A stretch of DNA of 64,000 bases, taken from contig CP075495.1 in the NCBI GenBank assembly GCA_021613535.1, forward strand, positions 186,001 through 250,000, read 5' to 3'. Numbering within the stretch: the stretch's first letter is position 1; every line of letters starts with the position of its first letter. The notes below the pieces were generated by a model that ran no database searches, was not told the DNA's origin, and was given only the letters and a program-made list of their open reading frames with translations. Origin of the DNA: Adineta vaga. Its lineage: Eukaryota > Rotifera. Position numbers and translations under genes: made by a program. This document shows, piece by piece, positions 43,319 through 56,718 of the stretch.

Positions 43319-46300
43319 ATGAATATAATCTTAGAACCTTTTTTTATTTTGATAGATATTACAGATATCAACGATGAAGAAAACTGCTTTGAAACAGAAG
43401 AACAATTTTCACTTCAACCAACGGAGACTAATAACAAATATGTATATGTTAACACTCGAGTAGATTATCAATATCGTTCAAGAGCGCTTGATAATATGTG
43501 TCTATATGATTATGTTCGTTTATATCGGAAAAAACCTATTGATGCAAGAGATCGAAAGCATTTGGAAACTCAATCAGAATCGACAAATGATCATTCAAAA
43601 ACTTTACACCGTGGCCGACCATTTTCTGAAAGAGAGATGTTTCAAGCTCAACATCCGCAAGCAACATCACATATAAATATAAAGCGTATGATACCAGTCG
43701 TTCCAGTCTTACTTGGTCCTCCAATACCTCGTAAAGACCGAGAAGATACAAAAGAACGTTATTGCCGAGCCATATTGCCTCTTTTTCTTCCCTGGCGCAC
43801 ATTTGAAGACGTATCTAATGTTAACCAGACATGGGAAGAAGCATTTCATATGCATCAAACTAAAATCCTTCCAACATCATGGAAAATCATCAATAATATA
43901 CAGTTGCTTCAAGAATGTAAAAGTGATCGTGATGAGCATTTGCAGCAGGTAATTGAAGCTGCACAAACTGATACTGGTGGTGGCGAGTACTATTCTCATC
44001 ATGTTAACAGTGATAGTGAGGATGAAAATACTGAAGTACTTGATGTATTAGAAGCGTTGGATATCGCTGACATGCCTACTTTCAATCACAATGCGAATAA
44101 AGTAGAACAAATATATTTTGAAAAGATAGTGAAAGCAGTGGATCAAGCTAACAGATTTGCAAATATTCGAAGTAAGAGTATTCATTTTTGAAGATAACCA
44201 TTAATAACTGTCATTTATAGATTCGCATACAGGAGCGACAAATCGCCTTACATATACGTCCAAATTGCAGGGGAATATTGTTTCTGATCATGAACATTTA
44301 AGTGCCAGCAACTCATGAACTACTTCAATTAAATAATAGATGGCAACGAAAAATTAAAGACGATAAAGATCGAATAAGAAATGCTTGTATAGGTGAACAA
44401 CCACAAAATAACATTGTGGAGAATAATGATAATGTCGAAAATGAACTGGCTAAAGTTATCGAAGATAATTTACCATAAAATCTAGATAATAATAAGACCA
44501 TCTCGAGTTCAGGACACATTATGTCAGTCACAAAAATTATTGTACCAAACGAAATAACACGAGAGAACATGGCAAGACAATTCACGCTGAACAAGAATCA
44601 AAAAGCTGCATTTATGATTATTACTGGTCATCTGGATGGCTTAGATAGTTTAAACGGAGGTACGATGATGTAATAAATCGGAAAAAATTATAACCATACT
44701 AATTTTTTTCTAGTTGACAAACAAGATCAGTTAATTATGTGTGTACCCGGCTGTGGTGGTACAGGAAAGTCTCAATTGATCCGTGCTGTTACTGCCTATT
44801 TTACAGAAACAAATCGTGCGCATAAATTGAGAAAACTTGCGCCAACATCAGTTGCCGCAGCAGAGATTGAAGGCATGACAATTCATTCCTTTCTCGGTGA
44901 AGGACGCAATCGGAAAAGGAAATAAAAAACTATGAATCGTCCAGGTCAGATGACACTTGAAAATACATGGCGTTTTGTAGAATATATCATTCTTGATGAA
45001 ATGTCAATGGTTGGTCTTAGCTTATTGGCTCGTTTGAATAAACTTGTTGCGACAGCTAAGCATTGTGATCCCATGTCTACGATGGGCGGTATAAACATAA
45101 TTTTTTTCGGAGATTATATTCAATACTCACCTGTATTTGACAAACCACTTTATTATAATTTTTCCACTACGTCAGACAACGATGGAAAAAGGAACACGAA
45201 CTTGCCGACTGAAAACGATATTCAACAAAAAAGTGCTCGAGCACTTGTCTTACAAATAAACTGTGTTGTTATGCTTGAGCAACAGATGAGAACAAAAGAT
45301 ATAGCTTATCGAGCTCTGTTGGATAGAGTTCGTAATGGTGAAGGAACAAATGCAGATTGGCAACTACTTCGAACACGTGTAATTGCCATAGGACTTAATA
45401 TATCTCTTAATGATCCACCATGGAACGAGGTATGTTACGAATACAATTAGTCCATTCATACAAATTACAGCATACAGATATAATTATAAAACAAATGAGT
45501 AACTTTGAAAGTAGAGTTTTTTCTTTCATTCGTATGAACTTACTGTAGTGCTCTTTGCAAAGAATATCATATTATTCAATGCAGTTAATTTCCTTTCTTC
45601 TCTTGTACTATTTTAGGCTCCAATTCTTGTTTACCGTAATGAACTTAGAACAGAACTGAACAATCGAGCTGTAATCAATAAAGCATATGAAATGGGTCGA
45701 GTTCCAACTGTTGTGATAGCTACAGATACAATAAAAGCTAAGAGACATATCGACCTTCCTGATTTGGCGAGACGTCTTTTAAGTTTACCGGATAATAAAA
45801 CAGAACATTTACCTGGTTACTTACCTCTTGTGTCAGGTATGCCTGTGCTATTGCAAGAAAATATAGCTTGTGAACTTGGTCTGTCAAATGGGACACAAGG
45901 TATTTTTCGTAGATTAGTTTATGATCATACAGCAGAACCTACTACAGGATCTAAAGAAGATGTTTTCACAAATGATACTGTCTTTATTCGTAATGCTCAA
46001 TACACAATAGTAGAAATATCAAAATCAAAAATCAAAAAGTTTGATTCACTTGACGCACTTCTTGTCCCTATTCCAGTGGTCGAAAAGACGTTTGATGTCA
46101 GTTTGGAGAAGCTGTACGCGAACAAAGCAGCAGTTATGAAAATATTCAAACATAAAAAAGTTAAAGCTACCATATCTGTGAAGAGAAAAGCTTTGCCATT
46201 GATACCAGCCTATTCTATCACTACTCATAAGAGTCAAGGTCAAACACTACCGAAGATAATGATTGATTTAAATATGCTACCTGGAATGGTAGAGGTCGCA

Positions 46301-46474
46301 TCTGCTTATGTACCACTTTCCAGAGTACAACAGCTTTCGGATCTCGTAATTTTACAAGACTTCAGCATCACTGCTTTACAAGTAAAGCCATCTAAAGGAC
46401 AAATATCTGAGCTTAACAGATTAGCTGTACTTTTTGAACAAACAAAAAAATGTTATGCTCAATATTTTGTATGA
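43319..46474 (+). pseudogene. Helitron helicase region (right arm)
   Basis: Same order as the left arm: linker 43354-44191, then 44306-44670, Walker A (VPGCGGTGKS, 44745), Walker B (ILDEMSMVG, about 44990), HKSQGQTL and YVPLSRVQ (46220-46330). It shares the in-frame TAA between GRNRKRK and TMNRPGQ (44923-44925). Private lesion: TAA at 44476-44478 where the left arm has a serine codon. The helicase half is otherwise well preserved. Confidence 0.87.
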
Positions 46475-46911
46475 CTTGACGTGAAATATGTTTGAAGTCA
46501 TTGTATATTCAATACTACAAAAGAAACTCTTTCGGCATTTCCAATGACGCAATTAATTGAACACCATTTATTTTATCAAAATGAATAAAAGTTTTGACAA
46601 GATCAACGACGAATAGTTATCTAATAATCAAACAAATCCATACGATTTTTCAAGGACAACTACTAAACTATTAAAAATTTTTCAATCATTTTGATTTAGA
46701 GTGGTTGTTTTATGTTAACTGATTTTTTTGTAATCTTGTAATTAGTTCATATATAATTTATCTTCACTTGAAAAAAAAACAATCGATAATATGACCTTTT
46801 TAATAATAATTTGTTCATTTGTTTCAGATATTTGTAAAAAGCATTTGACTCTCATTCTTCAATATTTTTAATTGAGAAGTGTCGTCTTTAACTTCCGGAA
46901 ATCTATCAAGC
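46475..46911. other. spacer between helicase and glycoprotein-like gene (right arm)
   Basis: Mirror of 28727-29163; AT-rich, no exon seen. Confidence 0.5.
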
Positions 46912-48758
46912 ATGATATACAACATTGTACTATTATTTCTTCTCTTGATTTTATTCTCACACAATATTCTTGGCAAACTTAATGATATCTTTGGACAAAA
47001 TACCACAATTGGTCATCCTGAATCAGGTCTATTCTTTACTTATGTGGGTGTGAGGGGAGTGAGTTTATTGCATGATGAGAATGAGATGGAACACACACAC
47101 ACACACAAGTAGAAGATACTGCTTTTTATATACTATCTGTGATCACATGTACATGACTCAAAGCATCCGATCCATATACACATAACTCATGAGTTATCGT
47201 GGCTGAAGGCCATGACAGTGGGTTCATACACACCATCTGACAAAATTATTCATAACTCAGCCATTTTTCCAATGACTGTTGCTACTTGTTACTTTTTACC
47301 ATTATCAAGTGCTTCAAAGATTCCGTCATGTAATATTACAATGAAAAGAAATAAACGTCTTCTTACTGATATCATTAGTATAGGTGTAGGACTTACCAGT
47401 CTTGCCATATCTACGGCGAATTCTATGCAAATAATAAATCTTCAGCAACAAGTGACACTAGTCGAGAAATCTCTCTCAGAATTCTCTAATACTATGCGTG
47501 CACATGGAGCACTACTAGTAAAATTTCAAGAAATCCAGATTGAATTGGCAAAGGAACTTCAAACGACACAACAAGCTATCAATGCTATAATTCCGATTTT
47601 ACAAATGCATTCAAGAAGTCTTGAAAGTCTCAGAGATAGTGTTGAAAAGCTACACATCCAGATTCGACGTTCCTTTCTTTACTTAGCGTTAGAGAAAATC
47701 TTCCATAATAAACTTACTTTAGAATTTCTCTCGCCAGATGATCTACATAGTGTAATCTATGATGTTATATCAGGAGGAAATCTAACATTCAATGCCGAGT
47801 ATGGACAGATTCCAATTGCTCAAATTACTACTAACCTTCTCGTTCGTCAACAAGTCGATTTTGTTCCCAGCTCTCGATACACCACTATGAATCCAGAAGA
47901 AATTGGCCGTCTTGTTATTACAAGTTATTTTGCCGTTCCACAACAACAACATTCACCATTTTATACCTACAAATTAATGGCAATTCCGTTCTTCTATGAA
48001 AATAAAACTATTCAAATTGGTCACATTCCTCAGTATTGGGCAATTAATCCCATAGACAATATCACTATGGAATGGCATGATCCTCAAACATCTGGATGTG
48101 ATCTTCAATTGATGACAACTTGCCGTGATACTCCACCAATACAACCGATAACAGACAAAACTTGTCTTGGTCAAATCATTGGAACTCTATCATTGTCAAG
48201 TTGTCAAATAACATCAGCTCCATCCGAACCATTCTTTATTCGACAACTGCGAGGTAATCTTTGGGTGACTTCGTCACCTGAACCACTTCATTGTTTGAAA
48301 ATTCCTAAATTTGAGTACTCTATTCTTAAACCGCAAACACGGAACATAAATGAACAAGTTATACTGCCGCCTATATCGGTTGTAAATGTGACTCCAGGGT
48401 ATACAATTACATGTCCTGGTTTTACTTTAGTAGGTCAACCAATACCCTCGAGCGGTCCATCATTTGCAGTTATTTATAACAATAGTCTCCTGACAAATAA
48501 TATCCCTATTGTTGATGTTTATAACATCTGAAAAGAATACATCGTGGTTTAATGTAAAATCGCGTGAACCAAAGAATCGATGACATTATTAAACGTTTGA
48601 TCGAACCAGTCACTCTTCCTGATATCCAAACATTTCATCCTAAAGATGTGTGGTCTCTTAGTGCATTAGTTATCAGCTGGATATGTTTAGGATTAATCTC
48701 TATTGCACTATACTATGTTTATCGACGTAGGTTGAAGAATAATATACAAAGTATCTGA
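46912..48758 (+). pseudogene. class I fusion-glycoprotein (env/F)-like gene, right arm, frameshifted
   Basis: Inverted partner of 26899-28726. The signal-peptide exon starts at ATG 46912; the main exon is open from before 47212 to TGA at 48529-48531. Compared with the left arm there are small deletions just before that stop and a 1 nt insertion near 48568, so the last roughly 65 codons, including the membrane anchor (VISWICLGLISIALYYVY, 48670-48725), fall in another frame. As it stands the product would lack its anchor. The (CA)n tract near the inferred donor also differs in length between arms, with a 6 nt insertion just before the GTGAGT. Confidence 0.75.
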
Positions 48759-49589
48759 TTGACTTAATTCGGTCACTAATAGCGAATCTTTGTAAGATAT
48801 AATATTCGAAAATTTAATATAAAAATCTAAAAAAAACTATTTAGACTAATGTATACAACCAAAATCATGTTTCTCATCTCCAACTTCATATAACAATATA
48901 AAATTGAGTGAAATAGGAAGAAAAATATAGAATCAATAGAACAAACCAATATTTTTTCCTTATTGTTAGCATACTTTTTTATGTCAAAATAATTCAATTT
49001 TCATAAGTTTTTGAGCTAACAAATATTTACCTTTAATTGTACAAATTTATTTATTGCAATCTCATAACCATTTATGGACTCTTAAATATAGTTTAAGATA
49101 ACTAATCTATTGATCGTTCAATTTTTTCAACTATATTTACTCGTTTCTGATGCTGAAGTGTTTTCTTTGTTAAACTTGTAAATTAATCTTCATGAAATCC
49201 ATATATTTGAGCTTATCGTTTTTTTTCATGTTTTTTGTATTATAGAATCTCACTCTTATACTGGGATACTCATGTGTCAGTGTTCATTACGATCAGAAAA
49301 CGTATTATAAGCTTGGAATAACCATAATTAATTCCTTGCCGATCAAACGCTTATAACAAGTGTGTTTTTTATTTTTATTTTTGTTTCGCAAATTGTACTG
49401 TTTTTAATCGTTCTGTTATTACAAAAATAAACTGACACTGATTATTGCTTTATCTTTGAATCTTTTGGAAAAACCAAGTGTCATATAAAATTATTAAAAT
49501 TTTTTTATTCATATTGTCACGTTATTCTTTCAGAAAAGGGCCCGCGAATCCAGAGGATGAGCCTTACTTGTGTGTAACGTAGCCAGAAT
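48759..49589. other. non-coding, right-arm partner of 26063-26898
   Basis: AT-rich junction between convergent genes; same GC-rich GGGCCCGCG patch at about 49539-49547. Nothing further identified. Confidence 0.4.
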
Positions 49590-51942
49590 CTAAGAGTACT
49601 TACGATTTGTATATATTTGTTTTTGGGTAACATAGTAGTTCATTAACAATACAGCTGCTTTTGCTGTATCTTGAGATTCTACTATCCATTTGTGAGTTTG
49701 TTTAAAATCTTTTACAGCTCGTTTAAGCATATCAAATACTGGTGGCGTAGTATCAACGTAACTAGGTAATGGACTATGTTCAATCAATTGGTCAAAAACA
49801 GCTGAAGCTAAAGAGGTGGCATGTAACGCTCCAGCTAATCTGCTCACTTGTACTTTTGCCTTTCTCAAGATAGATCATAGACCTTGATCGATACCATATG
49901 CTGCACGTATCTGATGTGTGTATTCGTCGAAGTAGTGTTGATTACCTGTACAGTAACAGAATGAGAAGCAGCTAATCATTGAAAAAATATTATTATATAT
50001 ATATTATTAAGTATTAGGTGGTTATTTGTTATCTTTTCGAATGTTAACTACACATATTCCCCTACAATACTATTATTGTTTTAATTCTTTTAGAACGATC
50101 GTTATTTAGCTGTTCCAGTTAAAAGAAAAAATTATCAAATTAAAATACTGCACCTGTTGCGCATCATTCGAGTACGAATATATTATACGTTTGTCATCAC
50201 GATCTGTTGTTTGCCGTATATCATTATGCTCCGCTGAATTAAAACAATATATAATATATAGTAAGTGAGCAAGACTTGGTTCATCAATATTAAGATTTGT
50301 AATTTCATCCGACAAAGGGATGCAGGGTTCGGTAGCAGCAAAAAGAAATAGCGCCATAAGTCCATCATCATCTGTCTCATTGGAGACGGATGAAAATATG
50401 TCAGCAGGATGTGCAGCTGCAGCAATATTAACCCTTTCGAGGCGATGAGACCCACCGGTGTGTCTCATTATATTTCAAGAAGAAATGTCATAGAAAAACG
50501 CTTTCTTTTCCTTTTTTTTCTTATAGGAAAGGCTACAGATAATGTATTATCTATTCTACGTTCGTTATTTTCCGAATCATCTATTGCATACTATAATGCT
50601 TTTCGTTGAAACAATCAAGACAAAAAACATTTTCACAATCAGAGCAGAAAGTTTTTATTTTCTTTGCTGTTGCTAAACTCGCTTCTCGCGATTGCTGAGG
50701 GTATAGAGAGTGACGCACACAGGATGTTATAGAAGATGATATCCATATAAAAAAATTCAGGTAGAGAATATCTAAAATATGTAGGGCAGGATATCATGAA
50801 ATGATATCTTTAAAAACATATTCTGAAGATAAAGAATTTTATCCATGTACAGAGAAACAAGTGGCATATGAAGTAAACTGCATTTGTTAGAAAAATACGT
50901 CTCACCAGAAAACATCTAAATCAACTCAAAATTCAATTCTTTCAATACACAAGAGAAAAGAATCGAAAGTAATGATACGAAAAGAACATAAAACGAAAAA
51001 CAAATTAATTGCACTTCTTTGTCTCGCTTCTATCGCATAAAATACGTGTGAAAATAGTGAACTTCAATAACTATCAATTAAATGGAAGCGAGGATTCTTC
51101 ATACATTCATGGGAACAAGACAAAGAGAAACAAACGGTCATATACCCTCAAAAACGCTAACAGGTGTATTTATAGAGAATAAATATACATGAAAACAATA
51201 AATTTTAGCTCTTTTTTAAAAAATTCAATCGCCTCGAAAGGGTTAAGGACCGGATTTTCAACTACAATATTTCCTGATTTTTGTTTGACGTTTAACGACT
51301 GATGATGAGTTATATAAAGTGCACATGATTGATCGGTCATAAGCAGCACCGCCTTATTTGTATAAACTGAACGATTGCAACAGAGTAACTGCTTTATCCC
51401 ATATTTGTATCAATTTAGGTGATGTATTTTTTAATTCAGTCAAAAGTGATTCAACCGTTGCACAACAATTGCCTCGACTTTTCTCTAGTTTTACACCTAT
51501 ATGCTTTTCGATGAGGAGACATCCTTTCAGAACAGCATCTGTTGCACTTGATTTATTTACACTGATATCCAATAATTGTTGTAAAAATGAAATATTTGTT
51601 GGTGTACCGGTGTTGCTACGCATTTGACTGACATTGAAAATGATGGCAGGTAACAACATTGTAATCAAATATTCATGAAGCATCTGACTGCTGCAACAAA
51701 TGTTACTGATAACGCTGCATATATTTTCATCGAAAATTTTAGTAACATCCATTTGATATGAGGCAGCCTTTTTGCATTATGCTACGCACTTTATGTGTAG
51801 ATATTCCTTTTGAAGACATTGATAATGTAAAGAGAAGCGAGAGTAAAATTACCAAAAGTAGAACAACAATAATATGAAATATGAAATCGAATGAGTTCGA
51901 GTACTTTAGTGTGCTCAGCCGTGACCAGTGCATTATACACAT
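49590..51942 (-). pseudogene. DUF3987-like gene, right-arm copy, split by a piggyBac-type element
   Basis: Inverted partner of 23697-26062 with the same TAA, the same TGA and the same inserted element. Private changes: near 51590 a loss of one T plus a 2 nt loss nearby turn the P-loop-like GYLSVNKS region into a short out-of-frame segment before the frame recovers (LLDISVNKSS), and 6 nt are missing at LLPAI.FNVS. A further 1 nt change adjoins the small intron at about 51755-51780. The gene was already dead before the arms formed. Confidence 0.6.
50432..51242. mobile_element. piggyBac-derived non-autonomous element (right arm)
   Basis: Same 15 bp termini and TTAA duplications (50428-50431 and 51243-51246) as the left-arm copy, 811 bp. 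The Cys-rich remnant is on the minus strand near 50600-50700. Its presence at the same position in both arms shows that it inserted before the arm duplication. Confidence 0.9.
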
Positions 51943-52617
51943 CTGAGTGAGTAAGCATACTTATACTTTGACAAAAACATGTTTTGATCTGTTTCATCTC
52001 AAAATTTCGATTATAGCTGAACATTTCGCATTCGTAACTTGCAAACATCAATGTAAAAGTACAACAACTCATCACGACTGACTTGGCGATTAATCCTTTT
52101 TCGGTTCATTGTTCTCAATTTATTCTCATTATCAATACATCGTTTCGTCCTCATCCACAACACCTGGATTTTGTATTTCGATTCAAATATATTGTACGTA
52201 TACTTAACAGTACAACTCATATCGTCAATTATTTGGTATTGCTTAAACAATTGTTTTCATTGACTGATCAATTGTCGATTTAAACTCAATATTTGAATTT
52301 ATATTATCAATTCAATTGATATTAATTCAATCATTCGTTTTACTCAAATCATCTTTTGCTGCTTTATTAGTGTATTGATATTTATTCTGTCAGAAATTGC
52401 GTTGGATAGAAATTAACATGTTCGTACTGACTTTGGTTCGATATTTATATATATTCGCATATTTACTCGTTTATTGTAATTTAAGCTTTTATCATAATAC
52501 GTAGAATTTGTTAACTTTTTTGGAAATATATTTGAAATCTTTATTGATAATCTATATATAAGACATTGTTTTACATTTAACGTTGCGAATTAAAATAAAA
52601 AATAGTTGCATCGAAAA
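51943..52617. other. divergent intergenic region (right arm)
   Basis: Mirror of 23028-23696; expected promoters of the KDZ-like (+) and DUF3987-like (-) genes. No exon border could be fixed. Confidence 0.45.
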
Positions 52618-54346
52618 ATGGCTTCTTCCTCGAAATTTGACATAAACAGTATTTTATATCCTCTTACTTCATTTGAAATGGCAACGAATCTTCACCAATT
52701 AAACATGAAAATTAATAAATTTACTCCTCGTCGTAATTATCATATTACGTGCCTATTAAATCGTATTTTTGAAACAAAATTTTCTCCTGAGCAAATTGGA
52801 ATTCGTTTAGAAAATTGGAAATCACTCATGCCAATATATAAAGACTTTTTTGTAATAAGATCTATGGAAGAAGTCGAGAGACATATCAAGAATTATTATT
52901 CTAATCAACTTAATAATTTTTCGGCATCACTCATCAATTGTTTTATACCTTTAATCACTCATTGTATGAATAATAATTGTGCAAGAAATGAGTTGGCAAA
53001 TCCGATTCCTCACCACGACGTCACGATTTTCTGCTGTGGTGAGAGATCGAAGAAAGGAACAGTGTTCTTCAAACAACGTATTAAATATAATTACAAATAT
53101 TTTTATCATTATTGTCTTCGTTATCAGACGGCCAGAAGATGTTGACGATTCGTCCTAATGATGAAATTTTCGTTGTTTTTTCAAATTATGGATATGAAAA
53201 ACGTCTTCTTTTACAGATCGATGGCGATATTTTATTCAAACATTGTGGCTTCTCAAATTGTGCTAATGCTTTCAATTATTTAAATGATAAATTTGAAGGA
53301 AAAGAAGGTGATAATATGAATCGTTTTCATCTTCAAAAAACATTGTTTCTTTGGCGTCTCGGCAATTTTGGTGCAAGCGAAAATTTCCGTATGCCTATTC
53401 CAGATCAACAAGATTTTCATACAACACTTCTGAATATATTACCGGACGTTAAAGATTTATTTACTAGAAAATGGGGTAAAAGAGATCATAAATATTGCAA
53501 AGGACCATGTAGCGCAACTATCGTACTGGATGGACATCAAAAAGCAACCAGAAGAGTTTGTGCTGTGAAAAATATATCTATTCCAAGTATTGATGGGTCT
53601 ATTGGTGACGTTAAAGTTGGATGTTCAGCTAGACCTGAATATAGAAGTAAAAGATGTCGTGAACATTTATCAACGAACGATGATGATAACAATGATCAAA
53701 AAGAACATTTGAACATGCAAATCCCTCGAGTTCGTCGTTTTCTCAGGAGAAGAACAAGAAAAAATAGAGGTCGATTTCATCTTCAATGTAAAACATTAAA
53801 GTCGTTACTATATAAACGTATCTTGCAACGCACATCTGGAATTGTCGCTGCTGCTTTTAACTGTGGATTTGTCTGCAGTATTTCCGAATTATTCAGATAT
53901 GAATCTATAACGCAAATATATAACTTTCTCGTTTATATGTATCAAAATATCGAAAATTTTCTCGAAATTTTAATTTACGATGATGCCTGCCACTTGAAAC
54001 TGTTTATCAAAAATTCTAATAATTTTATTCAAACAACTCGCGCACGACAAAAACTAGAAAGACTAAAATTTTTTGCGATAAACTACATTATCGAAATCAT
54101 ATAGATCCTTGGTGTCGTCAAAATACTAATCCATATAATGATCCAGTTGCTAATTCTACTAATACTGAGATATGTGAACAAATTTTTGCATGGCTTGCAC
54201 AATATAAAAATGTCGTTAGAGGTTTTAATGAATCTACCTTCTTAATCTACATCTGTCTTCTTTGTGATTTGTATAATAGTAACAGATATGATAACTTACG
54301 TAAAGAGTATTTGTCATCAAATACACATACAACTAATACTATGTAG
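52618..54346 (+). pseudogene. KDZ-like transposase, copy 2' (right arm)
   Basis: ATG at 52618. A private 2 nt insertion at about 53125 shifts the frame after KYFYHYCLR. The reading then continues from SDGQKMLTI at 53127 to 54104 with DGHQK, VGCSARPEYRSKRCREH and YDDACHLK. At 54069-54074 a T run is one base short. In the other frame the conserved DKLHYRNH..PWC and NTEICEQIFAWLAQYK continue to TAG at 54344-54346. The T-run lesion is shared with the left arm. The catalytic Asp, Asp and Glu motifs are all still readable, so inactivation is recent. Confidence 0.72.
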
Positions 54347-56516
54347 TTTATATAGCAAACAGCATACAAATTTCTTGTTATGCTTGCTTAACACTTTTAC
54401 TCACTGATAAGTTCTTTCTTGTTCATACACTTAGACATTCTTTTATTCATAATTAAATTGTTGATGTTGATTTTTTTATGATATTGTAGCGAAATCTCTT
54501 TCATTCAAAATCCTTTTCGTTCTCTAGTTTTATCTTAATAAATGTGGGACATTGATACGCTGTGTTCGGAAAAAAATGACTATTGATAAAATGGTATTCT
54601 GTTCATTTTTTGTTTTTCATACTCAGACTATTTAGTGATGTTTCCTAGACTCAATAGTCAGATATCCTTTTTAATCTCCAAGAACCTTTTCTTCGTCAGT
54701 TATTTTTACTTTAGAAAGGTATTGAGCTGTAACAAATCAGCACATATTTTACTGGTGATCTATTATGAAACCTCGCTGTAGATAGATTGTATCTCCGAAA
54801 AACAGCGCAATCATAAATGTTGATATAATAAAGATAAATGAAACAATATAATACCTAAAAAATCTAAACAATAAATAGAAAACAAATGGCTAGATGCTTT
54901 TTTCGTTCGTTAATTTCGAATATATTCATCGAACGATATCTTTTTTTTTCAATTATACACACATGTGTACATGACCTATACGTCATCATAGGTAATTCAA
55001 GAGAGAATTTCTCTCTTACAAATATATTTCTGTCGTTGAAAACAGGTCTATTCGATTCGAAATCAAATTCTGCATCGATTGAAACTAGTTTTAGTTGAGA
55101 TCAGAATGAGCGATAAAAAAGAGAACATGTACAAGATTGATATAAAGATTAATAGATTTGAGTAGAAAAAAAAGAGAATATAAATCATTCTGTTCATGAA
55201 TGTATATTTTTTTCATCAGATAAAAACATGAATATTTGATTAGAATATTATGATGAAGTATATTTCAATATAAACTGTTTTTTTGGTATTGTCATTATTT
55301 GCCATACAGCACACCCTCATACACTTCCTTCTAAATATTTGTGACTTTTTATATTGATGATAGTTGTGAAAGCATTTTCTATTTTTACATATAGAGAAAT
55401 AACATACAAAAGAGATCGTTTTTGAAAACTTTTCCATTTTTCAACTGATTAAGTCACCACAATTTTTCTGTAAAATCTTTTAATACCTATGAAAGAAAAA
55501 GTAAATAAATAAAATCAGCCCACACCACGGATTTCCCGCTCGATATCAATGAAATAGAAAAACAAAGTTTCTCTCTATTACACCTGAACAGATCATAAGA
55601 AAGCTTCATATTTTGAGTAACAGAAAAAAAAGTAAAAACTATTGTATGCTTCTTATGAAAAAACCGATCATTGAATATCCCGTATGTCCCGTTCTTCAAA
55701 AAATCTATTTATCATATATGAAGAAAAAATTCTGTTTTTGTCTGAATACAAGTTTCAATGTGACGCATGTCCCGCGAATACAAAAATCTGTCTACTGTTT
55801 GAAGAAAAACAAAATTCTATTTCTCTTTTCATACGAATTCCAATGTACCTCCTGTCCCCAAAGTAAAAAAACATCTATCTAAGTTTAAAGACAAACGACA
55901 TAGTTTATTTATGGTAGTTAAAATGATTACTTATACATTTATCAATTATAATATCTTCTCTATGAGTTAAATGAAAAAATAGATAGATATAGAAATTGTT
56001 TTTGTATTTATATCAATTCCAAACTCAACTAAATTCTCTAACCGACTGCCATATAGTGATATTATTAAGCATATCTTTCGATGTTAATTAATCTCGTTAT
56101 CGTCCTTCTGCGTTCAATCACAATTACACCCTTTTATCAAATGTAAATATGTCACGTCTCTTTATATGATAAATACATTCCTATTAAACTACGTTTATAC
56201 ATATGTACGTCTGCTTTTCATGAATGTTTTTTTCTTTTTGAACAATTAGCTAAATGAATGAGAGATTAGCTCTCGTCTGCTCTTCCTCTCTCTCCTTTAG
56301 CGACGATAATTCATTCATACAGTCATAAAAATATAATTCTAAAAATTTTAAATAAACTCCAAAGTTTAACCTTACACATCCTTATCTTCGACAACTATAT
56401 TGTATTATTACGAACTCATATAATTCTGGTACAGTACAGTTTTGTCTTTGATTTTAACTAATATAGAATTCGATACTGATTAGATTCCGATATTCTGATT
56501 TTTGTTCTGTTAAAAA
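54347..56516. other. outer non-coding part of the right arm
   Basis: Mirror of 19132-21302. It includes the repeat block 55670-55880. A 70-codon ATG frame at 54886-55098 is kept in both arms but has no recognisable feature. Otherwise nothing seen. Confidence 0.45.
55670..55880 (+). repeat. ~85 bp-period CP-motif repeat, right-arm copy
   Basis: Units at about 55677, 55763 and 55848 contain TATCCCGTATGTCCCG, GACGCATGTCCCGCG and TACCTCCTGTCCCCA. One frame reads EYPVCPVLQK, FQCDACPAN and FQCTSCPQSKK, so C-P-x-C or C-x-x-C-P pairs recur every 28-29 residues across frames. Homologous to 11361-11602. Confidence 0.7.
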
Positions 56517-56718
56517 GTTCAATCTATCTGAATATTGAGTATCATCGTCAAGTCTAATTTTAAAAAATCTGATCGACTAGAAAAGATAGAAAAAGGATTT
56601 TTATTTAAATGTAAATGTCCTGGTTTTTGTTGAACGAGATGTCGAACTACATTGAACCATTGAGTTGCTAATCGGTTTGAATTCATGCATTGATCGAATT
56701 CCTTGTATTGTACCTAAA
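56517..56718. other. unique sequence just outside the right arm
   Basis: Short AT-rich stretch, 3' side of the minus-strand transposase gene; no similarity to 18972-19131. Confidence 0.5.

Larger units (their letters stand above)
39170..46474 (+). mobile_element. Helitron, right arm
   Basis: Inverted partner of 29164-36470 with the same domain and intron order. Coordinates cover the coding part only. It carries more private damage than the left copy: an extra CA unit in the DUF6570 region, a K to E change in the Y2 motif, and an extra nonsense codon before the helicase. Confidence 0.88.
38929..56516. repeat. right arm of the giant inverted repeat (~17.6 kb)
   Basis: Inverted copy of 19132-36706, with gene order Helitron (+), glycoprotein-like (+), DUF3987-like (-), piggyBac-type element and KDZ-like (+). 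The flanking sequences beyond 56516 and before 19132 differ, so the repeat is not a simple reflection of the whole contig. Private indels are spread along the arm. Confidence 0.93.

Noticed and set aside
54062-54080. Programmed -1 frameshift site in the KDZ-like gene
   Set aside because: The T run does not fit an X-XXY-YYZ slippery heptamer in the reading phase, and one missing T explains the break; copy 3 has no such site.
19132-56516. The whole inverted repeat as one giant transposon with 17 kb terminal repeats
   Set aside because: The arms contain unrelated, nested elements with their own boundaries, and no target-site duplication is visible at 19131/56517.
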